Shown here: piece by piece, positions 42,179 to 50,824 of the stretch
Layout of the letters: every line of letters begins with the position of its first letter
Numbering within the stretch: position 1 is the first letter of the stretch
Source: Halobacteriovoraceae bacterium
GTDB lineage: Bacteria > Bdellovibrionota > Bacteriovoracia > Bacteriovoracales > Bacteriovoracaceae
Direction of reading: 5' to 3'
Length of the DNA stretch: 64,000 nt
Assembly: GCA_002711995.1 (NCBI GenBank)
Contig: PASN01000019.1
Coordinates: 248,001-312,000 of the forward strand
The notes under the pieces: model-generated
What the model was told of the DNA's origin: nothing
The model's input: the letters and a program-made list of their open reading frames with translations, nothing else
The model's database searches: none
Program-made: the position numbers and the translations under genes

Positions 42179-44028
42179 AAAAGTTTTTAATTGTCGTTAA
42201 TTCACTATTTATTCTAAGCTCCTGTGAAAATCCTCTAGGTGAGAAAGGAATTGATCTCTCCAGTTTCGATGACGGCCATACACCGTTCCCTATAGAAACA
42301 GTCCCAAAAGCTTTTAGCGTGACCTCTGTCAGTGCTGGAGATGAACAGGTAACATTGGAATGGGAGAGTGCCACTAATGCGACATCATATAAAGTTCTCT
42401 ATGGAACAACCTCCAATTCCATAAACAATATCGCCACAATGTGTAGCTCATTTTCTTTGAGCTGCACCGTTACCGGACTCACGAACTCTCAAATTTATCA
42501 CTTCTCAGTTGAGGCCTCTAATAATGCGGGAGATACGAATTCTGATAATACTTTAGCCGCTACACCTATAAAAATAGAAACCGCACCTGTGGTGAATGAT
42601 TTTAATCCATCGAATGGAACTGAAGATGTAGAGAGCTTAGTTTCTTTGAATTATACTGATGCCGAGTCTGATGAAGCAACTAGTTGCGTTGTTAGTAATC
42701 TTTCCAATTTAACAGAGACTACATCTTGTGCTTGTTCGTCTGGAACATGTAGTGTTGGTGTGACGGGCGTCTCGAATTATAGCGGGGCAGTTGCATTTGA
42801 CTACTCTGTTGTTGCAAATGGTGCGAGCTCCAACACTGCAACGGCGACCTTTTCCTTGGGAAGTGTTAATGACTCGCCACTCATCTCTGATGTTACAGAT
42901 AAGAATGGATTTGAAAACACCCCCACATCTTCAATAACCATCAATATATCTGATGTCGACGATACCTTAACTTGCGGTGGTAGCATCTCAATGAACTCAA
43001 CAAATACAACTTTAATAGACTCATCTGGTGTGAGCTATTCAGGGACGGCACCCAATTGTTCAGCAATCCTAACACCTAAACCAAATCAGTATGGGAGCGC
43101 CAACATAACTTTTACTGTTAGTGATGGTACTCTAACAGCGCAGGATTCATTTACTTTGAGCGTCGCTGAGACGAGTTTGACATTAAATTCCGGAGCCTAC
43201 CAATATAACAGTGGTGCCTATGCTATGAGCTGTAAGGACTATCTAAACGGTGATGGGTATAATAATGAGGGCGATGGGAGTTATTGGATAGATCCCGATG
43301 GATCAGGGAGTGGCGCTCCTTTTAAGGCCTATTGTGATATGACGACACAAGGTGGAGGATGGACATTGGCAATAAGGTACGATAGTGACCAGGTGACGCC
43401 CACTGACTACACTCTTCCAAATAACTCTGGCAGAGAGGCCATTAATATTGATGATATGTCTCACATTTCCGCTTCGGCAACCAACAACTTAGCAGGTTCA
43501 ATAAACATGATCCCTTTAGTTGAGAATGGAGCCACGCACTTGATGCATGTAGGAACATCTGTCGGCTCCACTTCTTATAATCACGTTTACTTCAGCGAGA
43601 TCTACCAATCTGTCCTGGATAATCCTTCCAACCTTTTTAATAGCGATCTAGACACTAACGATGGGGAGGGAGTTGCTGGATCCTTAACTGGCTGGTCGGC
43701 GGCACTTAAAAATAGGTGGTATGAAAGTGACTTTTCTCTTATGAGCAATACCGAAACTAGGTTCTCATCTCTTCCCAACAGTATTGTTGGCGGAGAAGGA
43801 AACGCCATGTTTAATAACGGGGATAGAAACGGATCGACCTTTGCTTGTGGGGTTCAAGACACCATGGCCGGGCACAGGGACCCCAAAGTTAATTGGGGCT
43901 TTAGAGGTAAAGATGGGTCCCAACAAATGTACGGCGGAACAATCAATGTAGGCACGTACTGTAACTCGGCCCTGGACCCTAACGACTGCGAGCCTGCATC
44001 TAGAATGAATTTGATGTTTATTCGTTAA
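42175..44028 (+). CDS. Lipoprotein with Fn3, cadherin-like and fibrinogen-related domains
   Basis: The 617-aa protein has a lipobox (F-I-L-S-S-C). Residues 40-135 form a fibronectin type III domain (V-T-L-E-W ... S-Y-K-V-L-Y-G ... Y-H-F-S-V-E-A). Two Ig/cadherin-like repeats follow (each with D-x-D-D/E and F-T-V-S-D motifs). From about residue 340 there is a fibrinogen-related domain (S-C-K-D-Y-L, Y-W-I-D-P-D-G, Y-C-D-M-T-T-Q-G-G-G-W-T-L-A). FReDs bind glycans or acetylated groups in animals and in some bacteria. Likely a surface adhesin or prey-recognition lipoprotein, coupled to the LysM/barrel gene. Confidence 0.88.
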   Translation: MKKFLIVVNSLFILSSCENPLGEKGIDLSSFDDGHTPFPIETVPKAFSVTSVSAGDEQVTLEWESATNATSYKVLYGTTSNSINNIATMCSSFSLSCTVTGLTNSQIYHFSVEASNNAGDTNSDNTLAATPIKIETAPVVNDFNPSNGTEDVESLVSLNYTDAESDEATSCVVSNLSNLTETTSCACSSGTCSVGVTGVSNYSGAVAFDYSVVANGASSNTATATFSLGSVNDSPLISDVTDKNGFENTPTSSITINISDVDDTLTCGGSISMNSTNTTLIDSSGVSYSGTAPNCSAILTPKPNQYGSANITFTVSDGTLTAQDSFTLSVAETSLTLNSGAYQYNSGAYAMSCKDYLNGDGYNNEGDGSYWIDPDGSGSGAPFKAYCDMTTQGGGWTLAIRYDSDQVTPTDYTLPNNSGREAINIDDMSHISASATNNLAGSINMIPLVENGATHLMHVGTSVGSTSYNHVYFSEIYQSVLDNPSNLFNSDLDTNDGEGVAGSLTGWSAALKNRWYESDFSLMSNTETRFSSLPNSIVGGEGNAMFNNGDRNGSTFACGVQDTMAGHRDPKVNWGFRGKDGSQQMYGGTINVGTYCNSALDPNDCEPASRMNLMFIR

Positions 44029-44083
44029 AATTAGGTGAACACCAACTAACTTAATGTTTAGGGGTGATTGATAATTTAAAAAG

Positions 44084-44119
44084 GTTTTCTCCACATTACT
44101 GGTGGGGAAAACTTGTTTT
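44084..44119 (+). terminator. Rho-independent terminator after the fibrinogen-domain lipoprotein
   Basis: GTTTTCTCCAC (44084-44094) pairs with GTGGGGAAAAC (44102-44112) over 11 bp with one G-U pair and a 7-base loop, followed by TTGTTTT. The rest of the gap to 44320 has no evident gene. Confidence 0.8.
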
Positions 44120-44320
44120 GATTAAACTTATCGTTGAATTCATGAGATCAGGCAACAAATGTTAAATCTAGCTTGAACTTTATGAAACTACACCTTTACC
44201 CGTGTTAAATAGGCCGGTACAAAATGCCTTATTTGGAACATTCAATTGGTTTTTCAACATTCTCTGTAGAATTTTTAACTTTATTCCGAGTAGAAGTTAT
44301 TAAATGGAGGATTAAGAAGA

Positions 44321-45094
44321 ATGGAATCAGAAAAGAAAATTAGAATTGACGTGAATGCGACCACCTCAGAAAGAGGCGGACTTAGTGGATTGATAGAAGG
44401 AACCCTTAGAAAGTTTAGAAATGTCGGCTTTGTCTTGGTTCTTTTCCCAATTACACTTCTTTATATTATTTGTATTGGAGTTTCCTTAACTCCAGGCATT
44501 TCCCTAGTTCAGGCAACTCTTGAATGGACTAACGAAAGCCACTTCATGCTTAAAAGCTTAGGCCTTGGACTTTCATTGGCCACTGCATATCTTAGCTATG
44601 GGCTAAGTTTGATTTTTGTTGTTCCTCTTGTGAATAAACTGCTGCCTTTGAAAGTAAAACCTATGAGAGAGTCGTGGTTTTCTTTAAGCGTTATTCCCTG
44701 GTACTACCACAACGCTCTTGTCTATTTAGTAAGATACTCGTTTTTAGATTTCATAACTCCCTCTCCACTAAATAAGCTTTTCTATCAAATGATGGGCATG
44801 AAGATTGGAAAAGGCAGCATGATCAATACTAGCAATATTTCAGATCCATGTATGATTGAAATAGGGGATTATGTTACCGTCGGCGGCTCGGCAACTTTGA
44901 TGGCGCATTATGGCCAGAAAGGGATGTTGATAATCGACAAACTCGTAATTAAAGACAAGGCCACAATTGGTCTTAAGGCCAGCTTGTTCGGTGACGTCGT
45001 GGTTGGAAAAGGTGTCCTTGTAAAGGCACACGAAGCTGGGATGCCAAAGACTAGAATTCCGGATGCGGAACCAAAGCCTAAAAAAGTTGCTTAA
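44321..45094 (+). CDS. Membrane protein with left-handed beta-helix (hexapeptide) domain
   Basis: A 257-aa protein. Two to three hydrophobic segments occupy residues 35-120. The C-terminal half has hexapeptide-repeat character (G-K-G-S-M-I-N, I-G-D-Y-V-T-V-G-G, I-K-D-K-A-T-I-G, V-V-G-K-G-V-L-V), the fold of O-acyltransferases. It resembles the C-terminal module of large NRPS-like membrane proteins rather than a complete cytosolic acetyltransferase. The start has GGAGG ten bases upstream. A strong terminator follows, so it is monocistronic. Substrate unknown. Confidence 0.75.
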   Translation: MESEKKIRIDVNATTSERGGLSGLIEGTLRKFRNVGFVLVLFPITLLYIICIGVSLTPGISLVQATLEWTNESHFMLKSLGLGLSLATAYLSYGLSLIFVVPLVNKLLPLKVKPMRESWFSLSVIPWYYHNALVYLVRYSFLDFITPSPLNKLFYQMMGMKIGKGSMINTSNISDPCMIEIGDYVTVGGSATLMAHYGQKGMLIIDKLVIKDKATIGLKASLFGDVVVGKGVLVKAHEAGMPKTRIPDAEPKPKKVA

Positions 45095-45100
45095 AACTTA

Positions 45101-45124
45101 TGCCTAGCTAGCTCTAGGCATTTT
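45101..45124 (+). terminator. Rho-independent terminator
   Basis: TGCCTAG (45101-45107) and CTAGGCA (45114-45120) form a perfect stem with a six-base loop, followed by TTTT. It is 7 bases after the hexapeptide-protein stop. Confidence 0.85.
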
Positions 45125-45125
45125 A

Positions 45126-45168
45126 CACACTCTATTGTCCTCAATTATTGAATTCGCTATAGAGTGTG
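45126..45168 (+). repeat. Inverted repeat sequestering a translation start
   Basis: CACACTCTAT (45126-45135) and ATAGAGTGTG (45159-45168) are perfect 10-base inverted repeats separated by 23 bases. The right arm covers the region just before the ATG at 45170, where the ribosome would bind. It may be an RNA switch-like hairpin or a DNA operator. Confidence 0.5.
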
Positions 45169-45169
45169 G

Positions 45170-45904
45170 ATGCTTTTTCTAAGATGCCTCTTTTTATTCA
45201 CACTATGTTCCTATGCTCAAGCTGGTGTGAGCTATAATAAATTTCTCCAAGTCAAAAAGGCCATTCATCTAACTTTTGAGGAACTCAGACCACACCCCAG
45301 TCAAAAGCTTTATATTAATCGAATAACCCAAGGCCTCTCTGAATCATACTGGTGGGATGTAAGTATGGTGCATGCTTCATATGTTCGTAGTGAATCAAAT
45401 GAATTCATAGAGCACAATATCTACTTAATGGGAGGGCTTGCAAGAATGGAAGGCATTAGTCCAGAGGGCCTTCTTCTGATTGGATGCCATGAGCTTGGAC
45501 ATGGGCTAGGTGGGGAGCCTCGAAAAAAGGGGTCATTAAGCTCAACTGAGGGACAAGCAGATTACTTTGCAACTCAGATCTGCCTTCCTATTGCCCTCAA
45601 ACACCTAAACAGTAAAACACCTTTCAAAACCAAAAGTAGTTATTCATCAATTTGTCTAAGACAAACTGATTATGAGATGAGCCTTTGTCAGCGTATGGTT
45701 TTTGCTTTGGAGAGTGAAATCGCTATCTTTAAGTCTACAGGTGAAACTGCTGACCTTACAAAGTCTTCCCAGGAGGTCGTGGATGAGTTAAACCTCTCTT
45801 CAAACTTCTACCCTAAAGCACAGTGCCGTCTAGACACAATGATCAATGGAATTTTAGGCCTAAGAAGACCACAGTGCTGGTATCCAGGTGGTGAGCTGCT
45901 TTGA
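45170..45904 (+). CDS. Exported HExxH zinc metalloprotease-like protein
   Basis: I choose ATG 45170 over GTG 45164. The 244-aa protein has a signal peptide (L-F-L-R-C-L-F-L-F-T-L-C-S-Y-A-Q-A). The zinc motif is G-C-H-E-L-G-H-G-L-G-G, with a downstream E-G-Q-A-D-Y-F-A-T supplying the third ligand Glu, as in gluzincin/M48-like peptidases. Several cysteines in the second half suggest disulfides. A secreted or periplasmic metalloprotease is likely; the family is not a close match to any I can name. Confidence 0.8.
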   Translation: MLFLRCLFLFTLCSYAQAGVSYNKFLQVKKAIHLTFEELRPHPSQKLYINRITQGLSESYWWDVSMVHASYVRSESNEFIEHNIYLMGGLARMEGISPEGLLLIGCHELGHGLGGEPRKKGSLSSTEGQADYFATQICLPIALKHLNSKTPFKTKSSYSSICLRQTDYEMSLCQRMVFALESEIAIFKSTGETADLTKSSQEVVDELNLSSNFYPKAQCRLDTMINGILGLRRPQCWYPGGELL

Positions 45905-46091
45905 TGCCAATAATGGCATGTATTGCAAAGGCCTTTTCTAGATTCCAAGTAGTTAGATCCTTTTTCATGAGCAAATGATTATAAATTCTTCAAGGTTGAT
46001 GAATGAATCCATTGTATGTGATATCAAACGATTAATTTTTATTAAGAACTAACTTATTCACAAGACAATACGTCTAGGCTGGTTATCTTAG

Positions 46092-47603
46092 ATGGGCTTT
46101 TTGAGACTTACCTTCGTTTTTGCTGTTTTTTTCATTTCGGCGGTTGGCTATCTCCAATTAATGCCTGGGAAGCTTCCTAGAAGGATATCCTTCGAAAAAA
46201 TTAGTACCAAAGACTACATTTTAGTTCCTAAGGGCTTCTCTTCCTATGCCCTCGACATGGGTCAAGTACTGGGTGGAAAGTGGTGGGAAGGCTCTCTCAA
46301 TTTTGAAGGTGGACGCGGCGGTGTTAAGGCAATGCCATTTAATTTCAAACGAAAGAAGCTGGACGAACTAGTTAGGCCACTTGCCCCTTTTACTTTGCGA
46401 CTAGGTGGATCTGAAGCGGACTCGGTTCTTTACGAAATTGACACTAACCGATCAGTGCTAACCCAAGAGGAGCTGAAACAGGGCTTTCAAACAATATTGA
46501 ATCGTGAACGCCTAAATTCAATCAAGAGGTTTATTTCTGAAAATGATATTGAACTTATGTTCACCTTAAATGTAGGGCCAGGATACAGAGAGGATGGAAA
46601 ACTTAATTACCAGGCGCTAGAAGAATTTCTTTCTAAACTATCCAAAGAGATTCCAAATATTAAGGTCTTTGAACTTGGAAATGAGATAAACGCATTTTTT
46701 CTTAATTATGGTTTAAGCGGCCAAATCTTTCTGAAGCAATACGCTGATGATTATCTTGCAGTTAAATCCATTCTTCGAAAGTATTACCCCAATGCAAAAC
46801 TTGCAGGTCCTGCAAATGCATTTTGGCCGTACATCGGAGAGGTCTTTAAAACATTCACATTAAATTCAAAGCGTCTAATTGAACATTTGGGAAGTGAACT
46901 GGATCTTCTTACTTGGCATTACTATCCTACACAGTCCGTAAGATGTCCTGTTCAAATAGAGAAGGCCGACAAGGAGAGCATGCTGGAATCCATCTTCTAC
47001 GATGATTATATAAATCAAGCAATTGTGCTAACTAGAAAAGCGCACCAAGAGGGCGTAAGTTCTGTTTGGCTAGGGGAGACAGGCCCGGCCCAGTGTGGTG
47101 GTCAGCCGCTAGTTAGTCAAAGTTTCGAGTCCGCTATGTGGTACTTTGATCACCTTTTTAAGACTTTAAAGAGCGGGCAGGAAAAACTTATACGACAGAC
47201 TCTTGTAGGCTCCGATTATGGCCTAATTAACAACAAAGATCTTTCGGTGAACTTTGACTATTATGTCGCAAGGATCTTTGCAAGTCTTTCCCCTAAAGTG
47301 ATGCTTACAAACGGGCATTCTCTTCTTCATAGTTTTTGTGATGATGAAGGGTATCTTTTTCATGCATTTGTTTTGGAGAATGAGCGCGAGCTTAAGCTTC
47401 CAAAAGGGGATCACTGGTTGGCCAGTCTTAGTGAAAGATCCTTTTCCCAATTTTCTGTGGAAAGCTTTAACAAAGAACTGACAAGAAACTTTGTAAAAGT
47501 TAAAGGCAAAATAAATCCTTCTGGCAAAACCATTAATATAATTAGGACGGATGGGCATGATCAAAGATGTGAAAACATTTTAAAAGGTCAGGCTGGGAAG
47601 TAG
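46092..47603 (+). CDS. GH79 heparanase-like glycoside hydrolase
   Basis: The 503-aa protein starts with a membrane anchor or signal (L-T-F-V-F-A-V-F-F-I-S-A-V-G). The TIM barrel has L-R-L-G-G-S-E-A-D, the acid/base Glu198 in F-E-L-G-N-E-I-N, T-W-H-Y-Y-P, and the nucleophile Glu329 in V-W-L-G-E-T-G-P-A. This combination, with a C-terminal beta domain, is that of GH79 (heparanase/beta-glucuronidase) enzymes. It likely cleaves uronic-acid-containing polysaccharides outside the cytoplasm. The gene converges on and overlaps the receiver gene on the other strand. Confidence 0.88.
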   Translation: MGFLRLTFVFAVFFISAVGYLQLMPGKLPRRISFEKISTKDYILVPKGFSSYALDMGQVLGGKWWEGSLNFEGGRGGVKAMPFNFKRKKLDELVRPLAPFTLRLGGSEADSVLYEIDTNRSVLTQEELKQGFQTILNRERLNSIKRFISENDIELMFTLNVGPGYREDGKLNYQALEEFLSKLSKEIPNIKVFELGNEINAFFLNYGLSGQIFLKQYADDYLAVKSILRKYYPNAKLAGPANAFWPYIGEVFKTFTLNSKRLIEHLGSELDLLTWHYYPTQSVRCPVQIEKADKESMLESIFYDDYINQAIVLTRKAHQEGVSSVWLGETGPAQCGGQPLVSQSFESAMWYFDHLFKTLKSGQEKLIRQTLVGSDYGLINNKDLSVNFDYYVARIFASLSPKVMLTNGHSLLHSFCDDEGYLFHAFVLENERELKLPKGDHWLASLSERSFSQFSVESFNKELTRNFVKVKGKINPSGKTINIIRTDGHDQRCENILKGQAGK

Positions 47604-47953
47604 CTCCTAAGATTTTTTACCAAGGCCTGCATATTTATGGGCTTTTCTAAAATGCCTAATCCACCCATTTTCAAAACTTGTGTCTCAGTTACTTCAGCAA
47701 AACCTGTCATTAACATAACTAGTGGGATATCTGGATATTTGGCCTTTATTCGTTTGAGTAGCTCAACTCCATCGCCCCCTGGCATTCTTATATCTGAGAT
47801 CACAAAAGAAATACTTTCCTTTTCAATGATATTAAAGGCCTCCACACCATTTGATGCGGTAAAACACTCAAAGTCTTCGAGTTCCAAGTAACCGGCGATG
47901 GCCTCTCTTAGTTCCGCTTCATCGTCGACAATGAGTACTTTAATGCTATTCAT
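47588..47953 (-). CDS. Single-domain response regulator (receiver), last gene of the 4VR operon
   Basis: A 121-aa stand-alone receiver: acidic pair Asp10/Asp11, phosphoacceptor Asp54 in V-I-S-D-I-R-M-P, T/K switch with M-T-G and Lys104 in E-K-P. There is no output domain. It overlaps the histidine kinase gene by four bases. It is closely similar to the receiver at 50825-51208, including the L-M-T-G-F-A-E-V-T segment, so the two arose by duplication. Confidence 0.95.
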   Translation of the reverse strand: MNSIKVLIVDDEAELREAIAGYLELEDFECFTASNGVEAFNIIEKESISFVISDIRMPGGDGVELLKRIKAKYPDIPLVMLMTGFAEVTETQVLKMGGLGILEKPINMQALVKNLRSYFPA

Positions 47954-49335
47954 GCTTCTTCTCCTAAAAGAGGTAGGTTAAAGGTAAAAATTGTGCTTCC
48001 ATCGGTTTGTATCAACTCTAATTTTTGGCCATGTTCTTGTATGATTTTGGCCGAAATAGAAAGTCCAAGCCCTGTTCCCTTTCCAACTTCTTTGGTGGTG
48101 TAAAAAGGCTGGAAGATTTTCGCTATTTTTTCTTCAGGTATGCCTGGGCCATTGTCTTCTATCGATAGTGTTAGACAACTCTTTTTTATTTCAGATTTGA
48201 ACTTTATGATGCGTTCTTCTTGGTCTTCTATTGCATCCATAGAGTTGTTAAGCAAATTTAGAAGAACTTGTGAGATCTGAACTCGTCTACATTTTACTTT
48301 GTGATCGTTATGTCTGTCGATTTCAACTCTTAAATCAATTCCTTTGCTTTTGCACTTCTCTTTGGACAGGCCTAGCACGTCATCCACTATTTCTTTTAGA
48401 CTGCATGTATTCAACTTTTCAGAGCTAGCGTCTCTTGAAATCACCCTCATCCCTTGAATGATCTTGGCCATTCTAGTCGTTGTTGCTTTCATGTGTGTTA
48501 AGTCGTCGTTAAGAATTTCGTCTGTAAGTTTTCCTTTTTGAAGCCGTGATTGAGTGATGTCAATTCGTCCGCTTAATATCGCTAGAGGGTTGTTGATTTC
48601 GTGTGCGATGCCCCCCGCCATCTCTCCGAGTGCGGCCAGTTTTGATGCGTTAAAAAGCTTGGCCTGCTGTAGCTCAATTATTTCTCTGTCGTGCAACTCT
48701 TTTTCTATGTCAGTGAAATAGAGGCAATGACCCACTACTGAGGTTCCGTTGAAAACTGGTCCATAAGACACCCTAAGTTTATTAGCGTCAGAGATGTAGT
48801 CAAAGGTTAGCGTCTCCATTGCCGCGACAGCTTTTTCCAAGTTTGAGCATATTGTTTTGTAGAAGTTGTCACTGTCTGGAAATAGATTGGAAAGTGATCT
48901 TCCCAATACGGCTCTTTTTGAGAGAAGTATGTCGTTTCTATTCTTTATTTCCAACATTTTAAGCAAACTATTGGTAATTTCGACCACCTTTAGCTCTCTA
49001 TTAAGAAATAGAAAACCTCCTGGGAAGGTGCTTGCGAATGCATCCCACAAGACTTTTGATACATACCTTCGTTCATTTTCTTCAAGGGGTTGGATAGAGT
49101 AATGGTCACCCAGACTCATGAACTTGAAAAGACGCTCTTCTTCTTTTTCAGGACCTTCTCTTAACTTTAATTTGCATTTGATATCTACTTTCTCACCTGC
49201 AAATACCGTTCTAACCAAGGAAGTAAATGGCCTTGTGTTGTTAAAAATATCGATCAAGCTCAAATTGATAAGGTCTTTATCTGAAGACCAAAGAATCTTT
49301 AAATCGTGATCAAAGACTAGTGACAGTTTAGACAA
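47950..49335 (-). CDS. Sensor histidine kinase, soluble, with PAS-like input
   Basis: A 461-aa kinase without transmembrane segments. The first 215 residues look like two PAS-like modules (W-S-S-D-K-D-L near the start and G-G-F-L-F-L-N-R-E-L-K-V-V). HisKA has the phospho-His245 in G-G-I-A-H-E-I-N-N-P. HATPase_c shows N-S-M-D-A-I, D-N-G-P-G-I and G-T-G-L-G-L-S-I. It is the fourth gene in a five-gene minus-strand operon and should phosphorylate one or both receivers encoded there. Its input signal may come from the 4VR protein. Confidence 0.95.
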   Translation of the reverse strand: MSKLSLVFDHDLKILWSSDKDLINLSLIDIFNNTRPFTSLVRTVFAGEKVDIKCKLKLREGPEKEEERLFKFMSLGDHYSIQPLEENERRYVSKVLWDAFASTFPGGFLFLNRELKVVEITNSLLKMLEIKNRNDILLSKRAVLGRSLSNLFPDSDNFYKTICSNLEKAVAAMETLTFDYISDANKLRVSYGPVFNGTSVVGHCLYFTDIEKELHDREIIELQQAKLFNASKLAALGEMAGGIAHEINNPLAILSGRIDITQSRLQKGKLTDEILNDDLTHMKATTTRMAKIIQGMRVISRDASSEKLNTCSLKEIVDDVLGLSKEKCKSKGIDLRVEIDRHNDHKVKCRRVQISQVLLNLLNNSMDAIEDQEERIIKFKSEIKKSCLTLSIEDNGPGIPEEKIAKIFQPFYTTKEVGKGTGLGLSISAKIIQEHGQKLELIQTDGSTIFTFNLPLLGEEA

Positions 49336-49609
49336 TTTTTACTCCTGTCGCTCTTGCAATGAACTCCTCATCTTCGCGTTTAAATTGACTTTTCTTTATC
49401 AAGGTGAACTTTGCTTCTGAAAGACCCTTTTTAATTATGGCCCTTTCGTCTTCAATGATCTCCAAGGAAAAATCATCTAAAATTCGTGGAGTTCCAAAAT
49501 AAGATACTATTTCTTTCCAAATATCTTGGATTGTGCTTTCTTGAACGTAATACTGATATGTATCCTTTCTAATGCAGTTTCTTAATTTTCTTTTAAATGG
49601 TAGCTTCAA
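49328..49609 (-). CDS. Small protein in the 4VR-kinase operon, unknown
   Basis: A 93-aa soluble, basic protein of mixed alpha/beta character (I-W-K-E-I-V-S-Y-F-G-T-P, F-S-L-E-I-I-E-D-E, F-T-L-I-K-K). It begins directly after the 4VR gene and overlaps the kinase start by eight bases. No family recognised; its place between sensor and kinase suggests an adaptor. Confidence 0.7.
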   Translation of the reverse strand: MKLPFKRKLRNCIRKDTYQYYVQESTIQDIWKEIVSYFGTPRILDDFSLEIIEDERAIIKKGLSEAKFTLIKKSQFKREDEEFIARATGVKIV

Positions 49610-50791
49610 TTAGACCTCTCTCTTAATTGAGAATTCACATACAGGATCCTTTGAAACTAAACAGCAGGTTTCCTCACTAGTAAATTTCCCGGCCCTTTCC
49701 TCAAAGTCTCCTTTTTCATAAACCAGCGCCATTAGTCCCGCAGATATACCCCGCAACATAAAGCACTGTGGAGATTCATGGTGTCCCTGGGCCTCGATAT
49801 ACCCATAGGCCTCGTAGCCATTTGTTGAGCACAGCTTTAAGGCCTCGTAGGGATGGTGTTCAGCAATGTGGCATCGCCCCCATCCAAGACCGTTTGCAAC
49901 CGCTACCAATCCAAACAACTTATCGCTTTGCACTTTTACCATTGGTCTTACTAGCCCTTCCCACTCCTCGGATTCCAAAATCCCTCCAAAAGTGTTGAGT
50001 GCGCAGTGTTCTGCATCTTCAACAAGCATTTCTTTTGCCAGATCTCCAAAGCCAACTTTCTCCATTTCTTTTATAAATCTAATTGTGAGAAGGTTGTAAA
50101 ACTCCTGAGGGGTATGTGCCAAGTAAACATTGAATGAAGGAATAAGGCCTTCATTATTTCCCTCGAGGGGCATTCTTATGACCGCGTTTATAACTTTACC
50201 TTTGTCTATGTTTGAAGTTGCTTCGTTGTGTTTTTGGTTTGTGATGAAATTAACATCATTTTTTGTTCGTTTTTCAAACTTATTTTTCGGCATGTCTAAA
50301 GGCGTGACTTTAAATTCGCAAACGCTGCTGTTTGCTTGATTGGCGCAGCAGAGCTCTTCCACGGAAACGTCTTTATTAAAAACGGCCTTAATTGCGCCTT
50401 CAAGAAAACCTTCGGTAACTCTACAGACAGTTCCCTCTGTTTTTATAGCTCCGCAGTTCCAACCTTCAACATAATGGCTAAATGGTGAGGTTATTTTGCC
50501 TTCTTTAAGTCTCGACAAGTCTAAAATACCAAAACCCAGGAAACGATATAGGTCCTCTATGATAGTATCACTCTGTTCCTTAGCTTCCAGGATATTGCTA
50601 AAAAGCTCCCAGTAGATTGTTGCCGCAGTTTCACGGATAATTTTTTTTCCATCAACCTTTTTGTTTTGTTCAAGGGTTCTTTGCAGGCGGGCATTATAGT
50701 GGTGACAATGCAACACCATGTTCATGCCCCCTAGGAGTTTCAAACCAAGCTGTGGGTCTAGAGTGTAGTCCTCTTGTGATAAGTGATGCAT
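49610..50791 (-). CDS. Protein with two 4VR (V4R) small-molecule-binding domains
   Basis: A 393-aa soluble protein. Residues 95-165 and 290-390 each show the V4R pattern: a hydrophobic G-x-x-x-G region, a helix, then V-E-E-L-C-C-A-N-Q ... V-C-E-F and T-C-C-L-V-S-K-D-P-V-C-E-F respectively. The paired Cys in each suggest a metal or thiol site. V4R domains occur in XylR/DmpR-type sensors and in BchJ, where they bind hydrocarbons or tetrapyrroles. GGAG lies six bases upstream of the ATG. Its operon partners are a histidine kinase and two receivers, so it is probably the sensor. Confidence 0.8.
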   Translation of the reverse strand: MHHLSQEDYTLDPQLGLKLLGGMNMVLHCHHYNARLQRTLEQNKKVDGKKIIRETAATIYWELFSNILEAKEQSDTIIEDLYRFLGFGILDLSRLKEGKITSPFSHYVEGWNCGAIKTEGTVCRVTEGFLEGAIKAVFNKDVSVEELCCANQANSSVCEFKVTPLDMPKNKFEKRTKNDVNFITNQKHNEATSNIDKGKVINAVIRMPLEGNNEGLIPSFNVYLAHTPQEFYNLLTIRFIKEMEKVGFGDLAKEMLVEDAEHCALNTFGGILESEEWEGLVRPMVKVQSDKLFGLVAVANGLGWGRCHIAEHHPYEALKLCSTNGYEAYGYIEAQGHHESPQCFMLRGISAGLMALVYEKGDFEERAGKFTSEETCCLVSKDPVCEFSIKREV

Positions 50792-50824
50792 TCAGCGCTC
50801 CATGCTTTGTATTCAATAATTGAT

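Noticed and set aside
49610-50791. An H-NOX or heme-sensor reading for the protein in the signalling operon
   Set aside because: The H-N-O-X heme His and Y-x-S-x-R motifs are missing, whereas two 4VR patterns with paired Cys are visible.
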